This document shows, one piece after another, positions 10,406 through 23,400 of a DNA stretch of 64,000 nt. Position numbers and translations under genes: made by a program. Where the stretch lies: contig CM076191.1 of assembly GCA_038277395.1 (NCBI GenBank), forward strand, positions 92,810,822 through 92,874,821. The letters are read 5' to 3'. The notes beneath the pieces were generated by a model, which did no database searches, was not told where the DNA came from, and saw only the letters and a list, made by a program, of their open reading frames with translations. The stretch comes from Dryocosmus kuriphilus. Its lineage: Eukaryota; Arthropoda; Insecta; Hymenoptera; Cynipidae. Numbering within the stretch: position 1 is the stretch's first letter; each line of letters opens with the position of its first letter.

Positions 10406-12640
10406 AGCCGCCAAACTTTTTTTACTTTTTTAAAGTTTTTTTTTTTGGGGTACATCACTCCTTTTTGTTAAAATAATTCTACTTCAATGCTTATTTTGAT
10501 TAGTTGCCAAGTAACCCATGATTAGAACCCTAAGGAAGCTTTCCAAATACCATTGATTCGGGTTTTTATAAAGTTTTTATACAACCAACACACTTGTAGT
10601 CAGAAACCTTATGAAATGAACAACTTGTTTACAAATTTTCTTATGTTCAACAAAACGTGTTTGAATTTTCGGGAAACAAGGGTAAACAATACATTTATAT
10701 GAGCACAATCGAGCACGAGATTAGCAGGCGACATTGTACAGTAATTTGTGGATACGTCGTAAGGATATCGATTATCTCAATTGATACTATAGAAATACAT
10801 TATTTTGATTTCGAATTTCCCATGCAGTCATCACAGAGTGTCACCTATTCACCATTTCACCTTTTCTCACCTATTTTGAGTTTTGTCACCTTTAGTCACC
10901 CACTTTGAGTTTTGTCGTCTATTTCACCTATTTTGGAAATAGTTCACCTTTTTCATATATTACAATTCACAAAAAGTAAAATTTTATTAAAAATTTTAAT
11001 TCAGAATCAGTAGTCGTCAAAATGCTGTTTTTCAAAGGAAGCTTGAAATGAAAAGTCAGAACATCACCGTGTTTTGTTTCTTCGGTTTAAAGTAAAGAAA
11101 TTTTAAGACCAACGTTTGGAATATAAAAAAAAATGTGTAATTTACCAAATAAAAAAAAATATATTTTTCGCACATCTTTAAGCAATTCTAATTTCAACAA
11201 CTTTTTTCAGTTTATAATTTTATATTATGTTTTGTAGTGACAGTCGAGATCTTATAGGAACGTAAGGCCCCGAGTGCCACCCAACATCGCAACCCAACTT
11301 GGAATTTTAAATGTTTTTCCCACTAGTTTACCTTATTTTGCCAGGCGCCAGATATCTTAAGATACCGCTCAAAACCTTTCGATTGCTTGTCTTCATACAG
11401 GAGAAAATATTCTGACGAATTGTCTTAAGCCCTCCAGCTAGCCAGCCTGAAGAGAAATTTCGTGGGGACGTAGAAACGAATCAAACCATTTCAAGATATA
11501 TGAGATAAAAGTGCATTTATTATAAAACGGAATGAGATGAGATTATATACAGGTGTGAGGAGGATGGATAAAATGAGAATGGTGATATACAAGTTGAATG
11601 TTCGGCAAAACTTAGATATTAGAAAAAGAATTAAAATTACTTTAAACCGAGTCGAGTTGTTTACCTCGACTTCGTGCCGACTAATAGTCGAACCGGACGT
11701 GAACTTCGGTCTAAATTCGTCACGCAGCACTCTGACAAAATTGAAAAACTCTAACACTTTCTTAGCCCGAAATTTAGTTTACAGGTTAAAATTGAGTGCA
11801 ATTCTTCTACAAGCGATTTAAAGCTGTCAACGTTAGGCTCGGGTAACATCATCTAGACATCTGGCCAACAAAACGCGAAATCGGCATTGCGCTATGACAT
11901 GGGCGTTGGCCGGAGTCGAACCGACTAACCGACAAATTCTTATGAAAAAGGACAAACAAAGATAAATAAAACTGGAAAGAAAGAACTACCAAACGCCTGC
12001 CTTCACTCCCTAAGTCTAGTGGTTACGAGCTTCGCGGTAGCGGCTACTCCTTTCCGCCAAACAACAAAAAAAGAAATTCCACTCCACCTCAAAGCTACAT
12101 ATATGGCAGCCAGCTCAGAACTGGCTTCTTTTTCGTTTCTCATCCGGGAGCTTGGTCGTCCAGCTCACGTGACTGCTAGTCCGTGAGCTGCTGCCGTCTG
12201 GTGGTGTACTTCGTAATCGCTACGGGCAAGATGGTTGCGTCCATCTATTTTGACACTTCGTATAGTCGTGTCGCGATCGTGTTATGGTGCCAGCTTGGTA
12301 TGCGGAATACTGCACATACATGTACCATTCCAATACAAAAAAATTAGCATAATTGGATTGAAATAGACGACCGTGAGCTCCCGGACTACTATTATAAGGA
12401 GGATATAACGATATGCTGGAACCTTAGTCTTCGGAGGTTCAGGCAGGCGATCTAAACATGAAGCGCTTACGTCTAACCTAAAATGCTTATAAGTAAGTAA
12501 ATTAAGATTAATTTCACACCACTTTCATACTTGCACACTCGCTCTCAGACACTTATACTAACTTGAGTTCCTGCTGGCCGCCTTTAGTTTTTAATTTTCA
12601 TTAATGAGATCGGTCTGGGAAGAGGACCAGATACGTGTGC
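10406..12640. other. Non-coding region with CACCTATTTTG repeats
   Basis: 10838-10950 contains a short tandem-like series of TCACC / CACCTATTTTGAG motifs. 11230-12480 is richer in GC and looks like older unique sequence, with a TATATATGGC motif near 12099 and a tRNA T-arm-like block at 11912-11922 on the - strand. No gene could be supported. Confidence 0.5.
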
Positions 12641-12659
12641 TAATCACCATGTTACAGTT

Positions 12660-14165
12660 CCGAATTTTAAAAATAGTGAATTAAGTTTGAAATGCTTTAA
12701 AATTTCAAGATTTTAAATCGCAATAATGCATTTTTAACAAAATAATTAAATTTTCCGCTAAAAATATAACAGTTAAATTTTCAAACTAAAAAAACAAATA
12801 TTTGCCAACAAAATAATAAACTTTAATTTAAAAATAGTTAGATTTTTAGCAACAAAAAAATAATTTTCAACGGAATAGTTTAACTTTTAACTGACAAAGA
12901 CCAATTTTTAAAAAAGTAGTTGAATTATCAACACAAGAAGGAGATTTTCAATTAGCTATTTGAATTCCCACACAAAATGATTTTTCAGCCAAAAACATGA
13001 TTTTTCAACCAAAGATGAATTTTTTATCAAAACTGTAGAATGAAAAAAAATTGCTAAACTTTCACTAAAAAGCTGACTTCTCAACGAACAATGCAACAAT
13101 GGAACAAAATGGAACCAACAATTGGAACCAAAAATAGCTGAATTTTCGAACAAAAAAAATTAACTTTCAACCACAATATTTGAATTTTTCATAAAAAAAG
13201 TTATTTTTTCAAACAAAAAAATTAATTTTTAATCAAAAATAGGTATAGTTTCAATAACAAAAAACTAGCTTCCAGTAAAAATGTTTAACTTTTACTGAAA
13301 AAGACAAATTTATAACAAAAGTTGAGTTTACGCACATGGAAGATGAATTTTCAACAAAAGAAACGTATTTTCAGCCCAAATGTTGAATTTTCAACCAAAA
13401 ACATGATTTGTTTTCCAAAGATGAATTTTAATGGAAACTCCTCGAATTTATAAAAAAAATACTTAAATTTTCAAATAAAGAAGATTAATTTTGAACCATA
13501 AATAATGAATTTTCAAAAAAAAAAACCTAACTTTCAATCAAAATATATGAACTTTTCATAAAAAAGGTTACATTATTAAACAAAGAAATGAATTCTCCAT
13601 AAAAAATAGTTATATTTTCAACAACAGCAAATTATTTTTCGTAGGAGTAGTTTAATTTTTAACTGAGCAAGTCCAATTTTTAACAAAATAGATAAACTTT
13701 CAACCATAAAAGATGAATTCTTAAACAAAAATGTTATAGTTTTGACTTTAGAAAAAAGGAAGAAATATTGTTATTCATACAAAAATAGTTGAAGTATTAA
13801 TCCCAAAAAGATGAATTTTCAACACCAACAAAATTGATTTTCAACTAAAAATGAATTTTTAATAAAATTGTTTAATTTCCGACAAAATGCTTAAATTTTC
13901 ATCTATAAAATATAATTCTCAACCAAAAAAGATTGATTCTTCACCAAAAATGTAATAGTTGACTTTTGAACCAAAAAACTATTATTTTCAGGTAAAAATA
14001 TTTGAATTATTAATTCAAAAACAAAGGAATTTTCAACTAACAAAAGTCAATTTCTATTCAAAATAAGTTTCATTTTTAACCATAAAAGATGAATTCTCAA
14101 AGAAAAATTTGATTACTTTTGAACAAAAGAAAATATTGTTTAAAAAATATATAGTTGAATTATTA
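12660..14165. repeat. Degenerate AT-rich minisatellite
   Basis: Variants of TGAATTTTCAACCAAAAA recur every 30-40 bases for about 1.5 kb, strongly diverged, without any ORF. The same repeat resumes at 16650, directly after the element A insertions. Confidence 0.85.
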
Positions 14166-14620
14166 ACCTAAAAAATCTGCCCGCTTCGCGGGCACGTTCT
14201 TATCGCGCGCTTCGCGCGAAGTATGAGCGCGCCTGGGGCGCGTGTCTGTTGGCACTCGCGCTTCGCGCTCGATAGATTATTCACCTCGCGCTACGCGCTC
14301 GGTGTTTACGGATCGTATAAACCTTTGAATTAAAAATTACAAAAGAAATTATTTTACTTAAGGCTCTATCGCCCTTAAGGAATACATTCTCATCACGACA
14401 CTCGCGCTTCTCGCTAGATAATTACTTTTTTTAAAACACATTGTAGATTGGTAAAGTTTTTTAGTGATTTTCCAAATTTTCACAATACAGGATTTCGATT
14501 CTTAAAAGTAAAACGATGAGTCTTATAAATAAATTTTGTAGCTCTTTCCAAGGTGAATAATTCTGCTTGTTAATATTTTCTCATATCTTGCATAGTTTTG
14601 CTAAAAAGTGGTTTCCTTAT
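14166..14620 (-). mobile_element. Element A copy X, GC-rich end part
   Basis: This part opens with AAAAAATCTGCCCGCTTCGCG, the reverse complement of the GC-hairpin plus T-run end of the family. Several palindromes of the CTCGCGCTTCGCGCTCG type follow, then TTAAGGCTCTATCGCCCTTAAGG, and internal repeat sequence up to 14620. The rest of copy X continues at 15822-16645; the two halves are separated by copy Y. Confidence 0.75.
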
Positions 14621-15821
14621 TATTACATTCTCATCAGAGAAGTTATTAGATTTATGTAAAATTTGACTTTCGCGGATTTCATGAAATCTCCACGTTTTAA
14701 GACCCCCTGGGTCAGAAAAAACGGTTTTTACGACCGTGTCTGTCTGTCTGTTGTCGCCGTTGTCGTCGTTGTCGTTGTCGTTGTCGTCGTCTGTGACCGC
14801 GATAACTTTCGAAGGACTAATCGGATTGGAATGTGCTTTGGTACACTTCTTTATGGGTAAAAAGAAAGGACAAGTTCGTTAACCAGTGGTTTTTGACCAA
14901 CGGTTATGGTTTTATCCATCAAAAACTGTTTTCACAAAATCAAAAAATCCATTTTCCGGCTAAACTATGAGAGATACAAAAAAAATGTAAAAAAGTAAAA
15001 TTGTTCATCTAAAAAATATCTACAAATTTTGTCTTAACCGTTTTTTGATAAAATGAACAGTTTTTGTTTTAATCAAGAAAACGCTATTAAAATTAAAAAA
15101 CTCTGGTTTCCCGCCAAAATATTCAAGATACAAAAAATTGGTAAGAAACAAAGTTGTTCAATTCAAAAATATCTACAAATTTTGTTTTAACCATTTTTTG
15201 GTAAAATGCACGGTTTTTGTTTTAATCGATAAAACGTTATTAAAAATCAAAATTTTCAAATTTCCCGCCAAACTATGCAAGATGCGGAAAAATGATAATA
15301 AACAAAGTTGTTCGCCTTAAAAGGGTCTACAAATTTGCTCTCTATCATTTTTTGGAGCAGATGCGTAGTTTTTGAGTTATTCGTGAAATATGTTATGAAG
15401 TATAAAGAAAACCACTTTTCAGCAAAACTTTGCAAGATATGAGAAAATATTAATAAGCAAAATTGTTCACCTTGGAAAGAGCTACACAATTTATTTATAA
15501 GACTCATCGTTTTACTGTTAAGAATCGAAATCCTGTATTGTGAAAATTTGGAAAATCACAAAAAAACTTTACCAATCTACAATGTGTTTTAAAAAAATGT
15601 AATTATCGAGCGCGAAGCGCGAGTGTCATGATGAGAATGCATTCTTCAAGGGCGATAGAGCCTTAAGTAAAATAGTTCCTTTTGGAATTTTTAATGTAAA
15701 GGTTTATAGGATCCATAAACACCGAGCGCGTAGCGCGAGGTGAATAATTTATCGAGCGCGAAGCGCGAGTGCCAACAGACGCGCGCCCTAGGCGCGCTCA
15801 CACTTCGCGCGAAGCGCGCGA
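14621..15821 (+). mobile_element. Element A copy Y, inserted in copy X
   Basis: A complete copy in + orientation: TTACATTCTCATCAGAGAAG at the start, a GTCGTTGTC tract at about 14755-14790, internal repeats with markers near 14967, 15117, 15271 and 15428 (period 150-157 bp), and a GC-palindrome end at 15600-15821 closing with GATGCATATTTTTT. Copy X sequence on both sides is continuous if Y is removed. Confidence 0.78.
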
Positions 15822-16645
15822 TGCATATTTTTTCATAACATATTTCACGAATAACTCAAAAAATACGGGTCTGCTCAAAAAAATGATAGAAAGCAAATTT
15901 GTAGATCTTTTTGAGGCGAACAACTTTATTTATTATCATTTTTCCGTATCTTGCATAGTTTGGCGGGAAATTTGAAATTTTTGATTTTTAATAACGTTTT
16001 ATCGATTAAAACAAAAACCGTGCATTTTATCAAAAAATGGTTGAAACAAAATTTGTAGATCTTTTTAAATTGAAAAACTTTGTTCTTTACCATTTTTTTG
16101 TATCTTGAATATTTTGGCGGGAAACCAGAGTTTTTTAATTCTAATAACGTTTTCTTGATTAAAACAAAAACCGTTCATTTTATTAAAAAACGGTTAAGAC
16201 AAAATTTGTAGATTTTTTTGAGATGAACAATTTTGTTTTCCTATATTTTTTTGTATCTCTCATAGTTTAGCCAGAAAATGGCTTTTTTGATTTTGTGAAA
16301 ACCGTTTTTGATGGATAAAACCATAAACGTTGTTCAAAAACCGCTGGTTAACGAACTCGTTTTTACCCCTTAAAGAAGTGTACCAAAGTGCAATCCAATC
16401 CGATTAGTCCGTCGAAAGTGATCGTGGGAACAGACTCCAACGACAACGACGACGACGACGACAACGACGACGACAACGACGACGACGACGACGACGACAA
16501 CAACAGACAGACAGACACCGTCGTAAAAACTTTTTTTCCGGATTCAGGAGGTCTCAAAACGTGGAGATTTCATGAAATCCGCGAATGTCAAATTTTACAT
16601 AAATCTAATACCTACTCTAATGAGAATGTAGAAAGGAAGTTTCAT
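15822..16645 (-). mobile_element. Element A copy X, 5' part
   Basis: The reverse complement of the first 0.8 kb of the family: internal repeats at 15840-16290, a GAC/AAC trinucleotide tract at 16438-16505, and the terminal CATTCTCATT (reversed as AATGAGAATG) near 16620. The minisatellite resumes immediately after. Confidence 0.78.
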
Positions 16646-16649
16646 CAAT

Positions 16650-17060
16650 CAAATGGTTGAAATTGACACCCAAGAAGTATGCATTTTCAATGACAAAAAA
16701 AACCAATTTTCCCCTAAAAATTAATTTTTTACAAAATTGTATTATGGACAAAATAGCTGAATTTTGAACCGAAAGAATAATTCTAAAGCAAAAAGATGAA
16801 TTCTTAAACCAAAAATATAATCGTTGATTTTTGAACCAAAAAATATTATTTTTCAGCTAAAGGTATTTAAATTATGAACACCAGAAAAAGGAATTTTCAA
16901 TAAACAAGAACAGATTTTCAGTAAAAGATAGTTTAATTTTCAAGAGAACAATTTAATTTTCAACAAAGAATTGACTTTTTCACCAATAACGCAATAGTTG
17001 AACTTTTGGCTAAGAGTGATGAATTTTCAACCAAATCATTTGCCATAATAACAGTTTGCC
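16650..17060. repeat. Degenerate minisatellite, right part
   Basis: Continues the TGAATTTTCAACCAAAAA-like repeat of 12660-14165, showing that the element A pair inserted inside the array. Confidence 0.8.
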
Positions 17061-18486
17061 CTAATTTATATTTTGCCGAATTATCCTCCGATCTTATATT
17101 TATATTGACGAATTACCAGTTGTCATCATTTTTATTTTTTCTGAATTGTCATTTTTCACACTTTTCATTTTTCGGAACTCTCTCTAATAAAAATGTTAAT
17201 GAACATTGATTTACATGTTCATTTAATTTATAAAACATGTTTGATGTCACCTATTTGTCACCTTTTTTTGCAAAAAAGTTCACCTTTCACCTTTTTTAAC
17301 GACAATAGGTACTGTGATGACTGCCGATATCAACATCGCTACCTAACCTCAATTGTGATGTCAACTTTTGCTATTCTTTCATGAAATTAATGATTTTGAA
17401 ATGTCAGATGAATGCCCAGTCATTCTAAAAACTAATTTGGTAAATTGTCTACCTTTTTCTCTCAGCGATTCGTCCTTCATTCTTCAAAATAGATCGCATC
17501 TGTCAGTCACGATTTTTCTCACTTTTTAACAACTGCGACGCACCTCTTCTCAACAAAAAGTAAAAAACATAAAAGTGAGCGACAATAACGAAAAACAAAG
17601 CGAATCATCGAAGTAAGGCCAGTACAGAGGTAACATATTTCAGTAATTCGACATTATTGTGCGCAAAGTTTTGGTTTCATCATAGAATATTTTCCCTCGT
17701 GTGAAAACACTCACTTCAGCAAATTTGTAGTCTTCGATTTTTCCTTCAAATATAATCGCGCAAGCATAAAAAATTTTTCTTTGCGGTTGCAAAAATAATC
17801 AACTGAGTGACAAGTGTCAATCAACTTTTGTTTATGTTTATTGTTTACATTTTGACTGTGTGATATTGTCACGTCACAATTTGGGAGCTGGACAAGTAAC
17901 AGCGCCTCTGTAGGAATTGTGATTGCAACGGAAAATTTTCTCAGCCAATGAGCGCTTGGCTCCAAGAGTCATTTCGCGTCGCGCGAAGATGATTCTTTAG
18001 AAAGTAGCCGAACGTCAGAATGCGCTGCTGCGATTGGCTAATACTGAATAAGCATTCATCAGCATAGGTCGCATACACATTTACTCGTGCGTGTGTACAA
18101 TTTTTCAAGAGAAGAAGGGTCTCTCTTTTTGACTTGAAAACCCGCCAAAGAAATTCAACCGAATTTTCTCATTATGACTAATTTATAGAAATAAGGTTTT
18201 TCTAATTGATTTAACCTATCTTGTTTTTAAACAGGTACAATTTTCGGTTTTTACCATGCAAGTTTCGTTGGGTGGCAAACCTGAACTGCTTTTAATAGGG
18301 ATCTCCAGAAGGCAGTCTGTTTTAAACACCATTTTGTCTCAGCTACACTCTCTGTTCAATACATGCTGTCTTAAAGACAAACTCTTAAGGACAGCGTGCA
18401 GATGGGGCACTAGCTAGAAACTCTGGTCAGAGGTAAATAAATAAATAGTAATTGAATAGTACATATAATATGCATGCATATATTAA
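17061..18486. other. Intergenic, short CACC motifs, no gene
   Basis: 17236-17305 holds TCACCTATTTGTCACC-like motifs resembling those at 10838-10950. The remainder shows no supported gene; short ORFs are chance. Confidence 0.5.
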
Positions 18487-18757
18487 AAAAATTTTATTCA
18501 TTCATTTATTTAATTATACTCTCTCCCTTTTACCGGCTTGAGAGTCTTCACAAAATCATTTCGTACGTTTACAATCGAATTCCTTAAACTATATTCTCCC
18601 TTATCGTTCTCTTACACTATTACATACATATTTTCTTATCCTATTCTTAAATTTATTCTTAAATTTAAACGCTTGCGACCGAGACCAGGACTTCCGTTTC
18701 CTCTTACCTTTGCCAACCTATCATTGGTAATTACTTTTTCGGTTCTACTTTATATTT

Positions 18758-21700
18758 TTAATATTTTTTATTTACATCATGAGACCTTTTCTTTCTCTTA
18801 ACTTTTTCAGCTTCTTCATCCATCCCTCCCCCTGTCCATTCCCGTTCAGAATCTCTTTCACTCTCTCTTCCACACTCTTCCCTTCTCCTTCGTCTCCTGT
18901 ACATCTCTCTTAACACATGCACCCATGTTTCCTGTTCATACCCACATACTCTACAACTATTCTCCTCCTCATTCATCCAGTATCTACACTCTCTTACACC
19001 CTCTCCCATTCTAAATCTTATCACTCTGTTCCATTTACTCTCTTTCTTTATCCTTCCCAGATACTCTGGCTCTCCTTCCCACTTGACCATCCTGCACCAA
19101 CTATTTTACCTCGACTCCAAGATTTTTCTCCATCCTTCCTCACCTTGACTAGCCAGAATCTGTTCCTCTATTCCTTGCCATTCTCTCTACTCCCCATATT
19201 CATACTCCATTCTCTCCTCCTTGCGTACCTTTCTCCTTCCCATTTCGACCGTCCCATATTCCCCCTTCTTTCTTTGTCTTCTATCTCCCTTAAACACGCT
19301 TGTGCTACCTTACTTATTTCCCCCCTGCTTAGCTTTTCCTCAAAATTTCATGCCCTTTTTAGTTGCCTTACCACCTTTTTTTCTCGGCCTAACTCTTCCC
19401 TCAGCATATAACCTGGACAGCTCCATCCTAACCCCATGACCCATCTCAGAAATCTCTCCTGCATGCTTTCTACTCTCTTATATTCCTTCCATCCCCAAAC
19501 TTCCATTCCGTAACTCACCACTGACCACACTAAGACATCAAACATCCACACTCTCATTCTCCAATCATCCTTGAACCTCCTCTTTCCTATGCCCCACACT
19601 TGGCCCATTACCTTGCTTCCACTTTCCAATCTCTTTGTCACTTGCAGTTCGTTTCCTCCTCCTGTTTAGAACCAAAAGCCTAGGTAAAAAAACTCTTCTT
19701 CCATTTCCATCACCTTGCCATTCATCTTCCATTCATACTCTATTTTACACTTTCTCTTTCTAAAACACATCATCTTCGTTTTATTCACATTCACCGTTAA
19801 ATCCTTTTCTGTTACATACTCTTCAAATATTCTCATCATTAAACTCATCCCTCTTTCATCATCTGCTACTAACACTATATCGCCGGCGTATGCTAGCGAA
19901 TATAGCTTCCCAGTTTCGTTCCCCCTTTCCCTTTCCTTGACAATTTTTTCTCCAAATCTGCCAAAAGAATACTAAACAGTAGCGGGCTCAGCGGACATCC
20001 CTGCCTCAAACCCCTTCCCGTCCAAAACTCCTATCCTTTCTTTTTTCCTATTCTTACCTTCATCTTAGTTTCTACATATATTTCTTGTATCCTCTCTATC
20101 AGACTTTCTTCTATTCCTCTTTCTTTCAAGGCCTTCCAAAGCACCCTTCTATTGACCGAGTCATACGCTGCTTTCAAGTCTACAAATATTGCGACCAGTT
20201 TCCCTTTCTTCTGACCTAGGTTCCTATTAGCTAAATAGTTGAGCACGTATATATTGTCCGTTGCCCCCATCGCCTTCCTAAAACCTGTTTGATTGTGTGG
20301 TATACTCTTTTTCTCTTCGATCTGTCTTTCCAATCTTTTCCTGATCACCTCTGTGTAAACTTTATATCCTACAGACATGAGTGTGATACCTCTATAATCC
20401 TGCACATTTTTTCCTTCTCCTTTCTTACTCAGTGGCACTACCAGCCCTGTCCTCCACTCTTACGGCCATCCTTCCCCTTTCCATACCTTATTACAAATCC
20501 TCTACATCTCTTCTCTCACCCTTTCCCCATCATATTTCAGTGCTTCATTCTCTATGCCGTCCTCCCCTGTTGCCTTATTTCCTTTTAACTTTGCGATTGC
20601 TTCATTTATCTCCTCTCCACTTATCTCGTTGACTCCGTCCTCTTCCCCTGCAACTACCTTCCTCCCTTCTCCGTGCGCCCTATTTTCCCACACCTCCTAG
20701 CAATCCCTTAAAGTATTCTGTCCACTCCTTCATCCCTATTTCCTCGTTTATACCTTTTCTTCCTCCCCTTTCCCTATTTGTCACTTCCCATTCCCTCCCT
20801 TCCTTTACCGCTTTCTCAACCTCTTTTACGTACCTTCCTTTCTCCTTTTGCTTCTTTTCGTTCAACATTCTCTCATGCTCTCTTTTCCTCCTATTGTACT
20901 CTTCTTTCTCCATTTCCCCACTCCTCCATTTTCTCGCACATTTTTTCATATTCACTTTACTTACTCTGCATTCCTCATCCCACCACTCTCTCTCACCTTT
21001 TTCTGCTTCGTTTAGGGGTCTCACCTCGGCCCTAATCTTTTCGACCACCTCTTTAAGTTTTTCTATCATCTTATCTATTCCTTCTTCTTCCATTCCTCCC
21101 CAATCCTCGTTTTCTATTTTTTTGTGTGAATTTCCTTAACTTATCCTGCCCTCATCTCCCCATTTTCAATTTTATTTCCTCAGCTTCTCTTTTATTCCCT
21201 CTTTCGCACTTTTATCCTCCCCCTCTTAATGTTGCTATCACTGGGAAGTGTTCGGACTCTATCTCCTTCCCTACTTTCATTCTAACCATCAACTTCCTGA
21301 TTTTTTCTTCTGCTAGAATGTAATCGATTACTGTGTCTCCTTTATCTGTAAACGTAAATTCTCCCTTTCATACCCTCTTGTATTGCCATTACATATGAAC
21401 CATCCGGCCTGTCCTATCAGGTTTAGAAGCGTTTTCCCCTCTCGGTCTGTTTCCCTGTGCCTCGAGTTTCTCATAAATACCTCGTTTTCTTCATCCCATA
21501 TCTCTCCCCCTTGTACTCCAGTCCAAGCATTCATGTCCCCTCCAATTAACACCAAATCCTCCTTTTTCTTCTCTGTTCATCTTCTTATTACATTCCATCC
21601 TTCTTCCACTCCCCTTCTCCTATATACGCATACAATGTTCACTCTTACTTTTCCCACTCTTATTTTTCGCACCATTGTTCCCTCTTTTTCTTCCGCATTG

Positions 21701-21985
21701 TCACGTTCTTCCTCCTCTACTACCAATTCCTTTCTTACCCCTGACAACATTCCACCCATTCCTCTCCCTTTCACTTTTTTCCTTTCTTGCTGCTTGCATC
21801 TACCATACGTATCCTCTCGGTAACCTTCTTTTCATGCCTTTCCAGTCCTTTTCATCCATCCATGTTTCACTCATCATTATCACATCCCACTCTTGCATTC
21901 CTTCCCAGAATCCTGTATCTTTGTTCTTTAACCCTGACACATTCCAAAATACTACCTTTACTTCTCTCTTTTTGTCTTCTCCTAC
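18758..21985 (-). pseudogene. LINE ORF2: AP endonuclease and reverse transcriptase
   Basis: Domains in coding order: AP endonuclease N-terminus (VFWNVSGLKNKD near 21962), an RKIRVGKVRVNIVCVY strand, and the GGDMNAWTG motif near 21545; a Glu/Lys-rich linker (21093-20680); reverse transcriptase with NKATGEDGI (near 20575), the DYRGITLMSVGYK block (20390), AIFVDLKAAYDSVNR (20185), and the catalytic box, which reads YAGD (near 19893) instead of YADD. Then comes a C-terminal CRVCGYEQETWVH Cys/His motif at about 18955. Stops and frameshifts separate these blocks, so the ORF is dead. The YAGD change would by itself remove one catalytic Asp. Confidence 0.8.
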
Positions 21986-22166
21986 ATTATTCCTTCCATT
22001 TAATTCCCTTTTCCGTGTGTAAACCCCCCCGTCGCCCCAGTGTCCTCATTATTTACATCGTTTCTTCCCCCCTCCTCTGTCATTTTTCTGCCTTCCTTCA
22101 GTTCTTCAACTTCCTCATCCCATATCCACACCTCTCCATTTACCCGCATCCTATCTTTCCCAGTCC

Positions 22167-22975
22167 TTACCCTGGTTCCTTTTCTCCTCTCTCAACCCAT
22201 GCCCTTTGTTCTATTTGACACCTCCTTTTTCTCTCCTTCCATGCCAAGCCTTCTTCAATTCTTTCCCTTCTTCCCCTCAATAATTTTTTCTCCTGCATTA
22301 TTTTCTTTTTCTCCTCCTCATTTCCTATTTTTACTAGAAACATTCCTTCTATTCCTTCCTTCGCTCCACCTATTCTCTTAACTCCTTGTATCTTTACCTG
22401 TATTCCAATATCTCTCATTAGATTTTTTATTTCCGCTTCCCCTGTTTCACTCTCCACTTTCAAACCCTTGACTATGATGTTATTTTTCCTCTTTGCCCTT
22501 TCTCCCCCTTCCAGTTTTCTTTCGATCTCACTCAATCTCGTTTTCAATCTTTCATTCACATTTTGCATGTTCTCATCTCTCCCTTTTATTACTTCCATTC
22601 TCTCTGTTTCCTGCCCTATATACTCGTTCCTGATTTCTAGTTTGCTTACCCGTTCCTCCAACTGTTTTATCTCGTTTTTCCTATGCTCGTCAACCTCTCT
22701 TTGTCTATTCTCTATACTCTCTAATTTCTCCCATACCTTGTCTTTCTCCTCTTTCCATAGTTTATCCCACTGTTATCCTTGTCCCTCTCTAGCTCATCAT
22801 CCTCTTCCTCTCTTTTTATTTTTTTCCTCCCCCCCTCACTGCTGTTCGTGCTCACCTTTTTTCGCCATTCATCCAAGCTCCTATTTGAGCCCGCGCTGCG
22901 CAGCCTGTTAAGGCGCTGTACGTTTGAGGGTCTCCCACGTCTTATAGCCGTCCCTGGTTCCTTTCTGGCTCTCAT
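22167..22975 (-). pseudogene. LINE ORF1 protein, frameshifted
   Basis: It encodes a highly charged protein of about 270 residues. The first part is rich in Arg and Glu; the middle (EERVSKLEIRNEYIGQETER...) has heptad spacing typical of the ORF1p coiled coil; the end (RKNNIIVKGLKVE...GVKRIGG...MFLVKIGNEEEKK) resembles the RRM-like nucleic-acid binding part of ORF1 proteins. A single frameshift near 22775 joins an upstream frame (22975-22775) to the downstream frame; removing it gives one continuous coiled-coil protein. ORF1p binds the LINE RNA as a chaperone. A homologous segment appears at 60428-60830. Confidence 0.7.
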
Positions 22976-23400
22976 CCCTCGCTTTCATTCTCATCGACTC
23001 TTACTTCCTGACGTTCTGTGCGTTTGTCCGGTAACTGTTGCCCTCTGGCGTCAGTTTTTGGACTTCTAACCGACGGCATCCTACCTTACCCTGTGCTCCG
23101 TGACGTTTCCCGCCTTGCACACTTACCGCTCACCCTACCTCCTACCCCCTTACCCAGCAACTATTTCCAACGCACCTAACCTCAACTACTCACACACTCT
23201 CTCCAACTTCCACTTCACACTACTTACCTTCACCCTTAAAACCTTTGCCTTCACTCACCCTTCTTCCACCACTCTCCTGTTCTCCACACTCACTACACTT
23301 TCTGCCTCCACACACGCTTATATCCTTCATCAAAGCCAAAAATCCAACACCCAACACAAAAGAGCTCTCTCGCGTTCGGTACCGGAAACGGAAATCCTAA

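Larger units (their letters stand above)
18487..23400 (-). mobile_element. APE-type LINE (Jockey/I/LOA-like), decayed
   Basis: A near full-length non-LTR retrotransposon read right to left: a 5' leader (23400-22980), ORF1 (22975-22167), an ORF2 with AP endonuclease, reverse transcriptase and a C-terminal Cys/His motif (about 21985-18758), and a 3' UTR ending in AATAAATGAATGAATAAAA-like sequence near 18490. The strong pyrimidine bias seen on the + strand (18800-23300) is simply the purine-rich coding strand in reverse. Frameshifts and stops break both ORFs. A relative lies at 59340-61200. Confidence 0.85.

Noticed and set aside
14663..14860. ORF with a run of Val
   Set aside because: It is the GTC/GTT microsatellite of element A read as protein; the same applies to the Asp-rich ORF at 16388-16660 and to 47073-47303.
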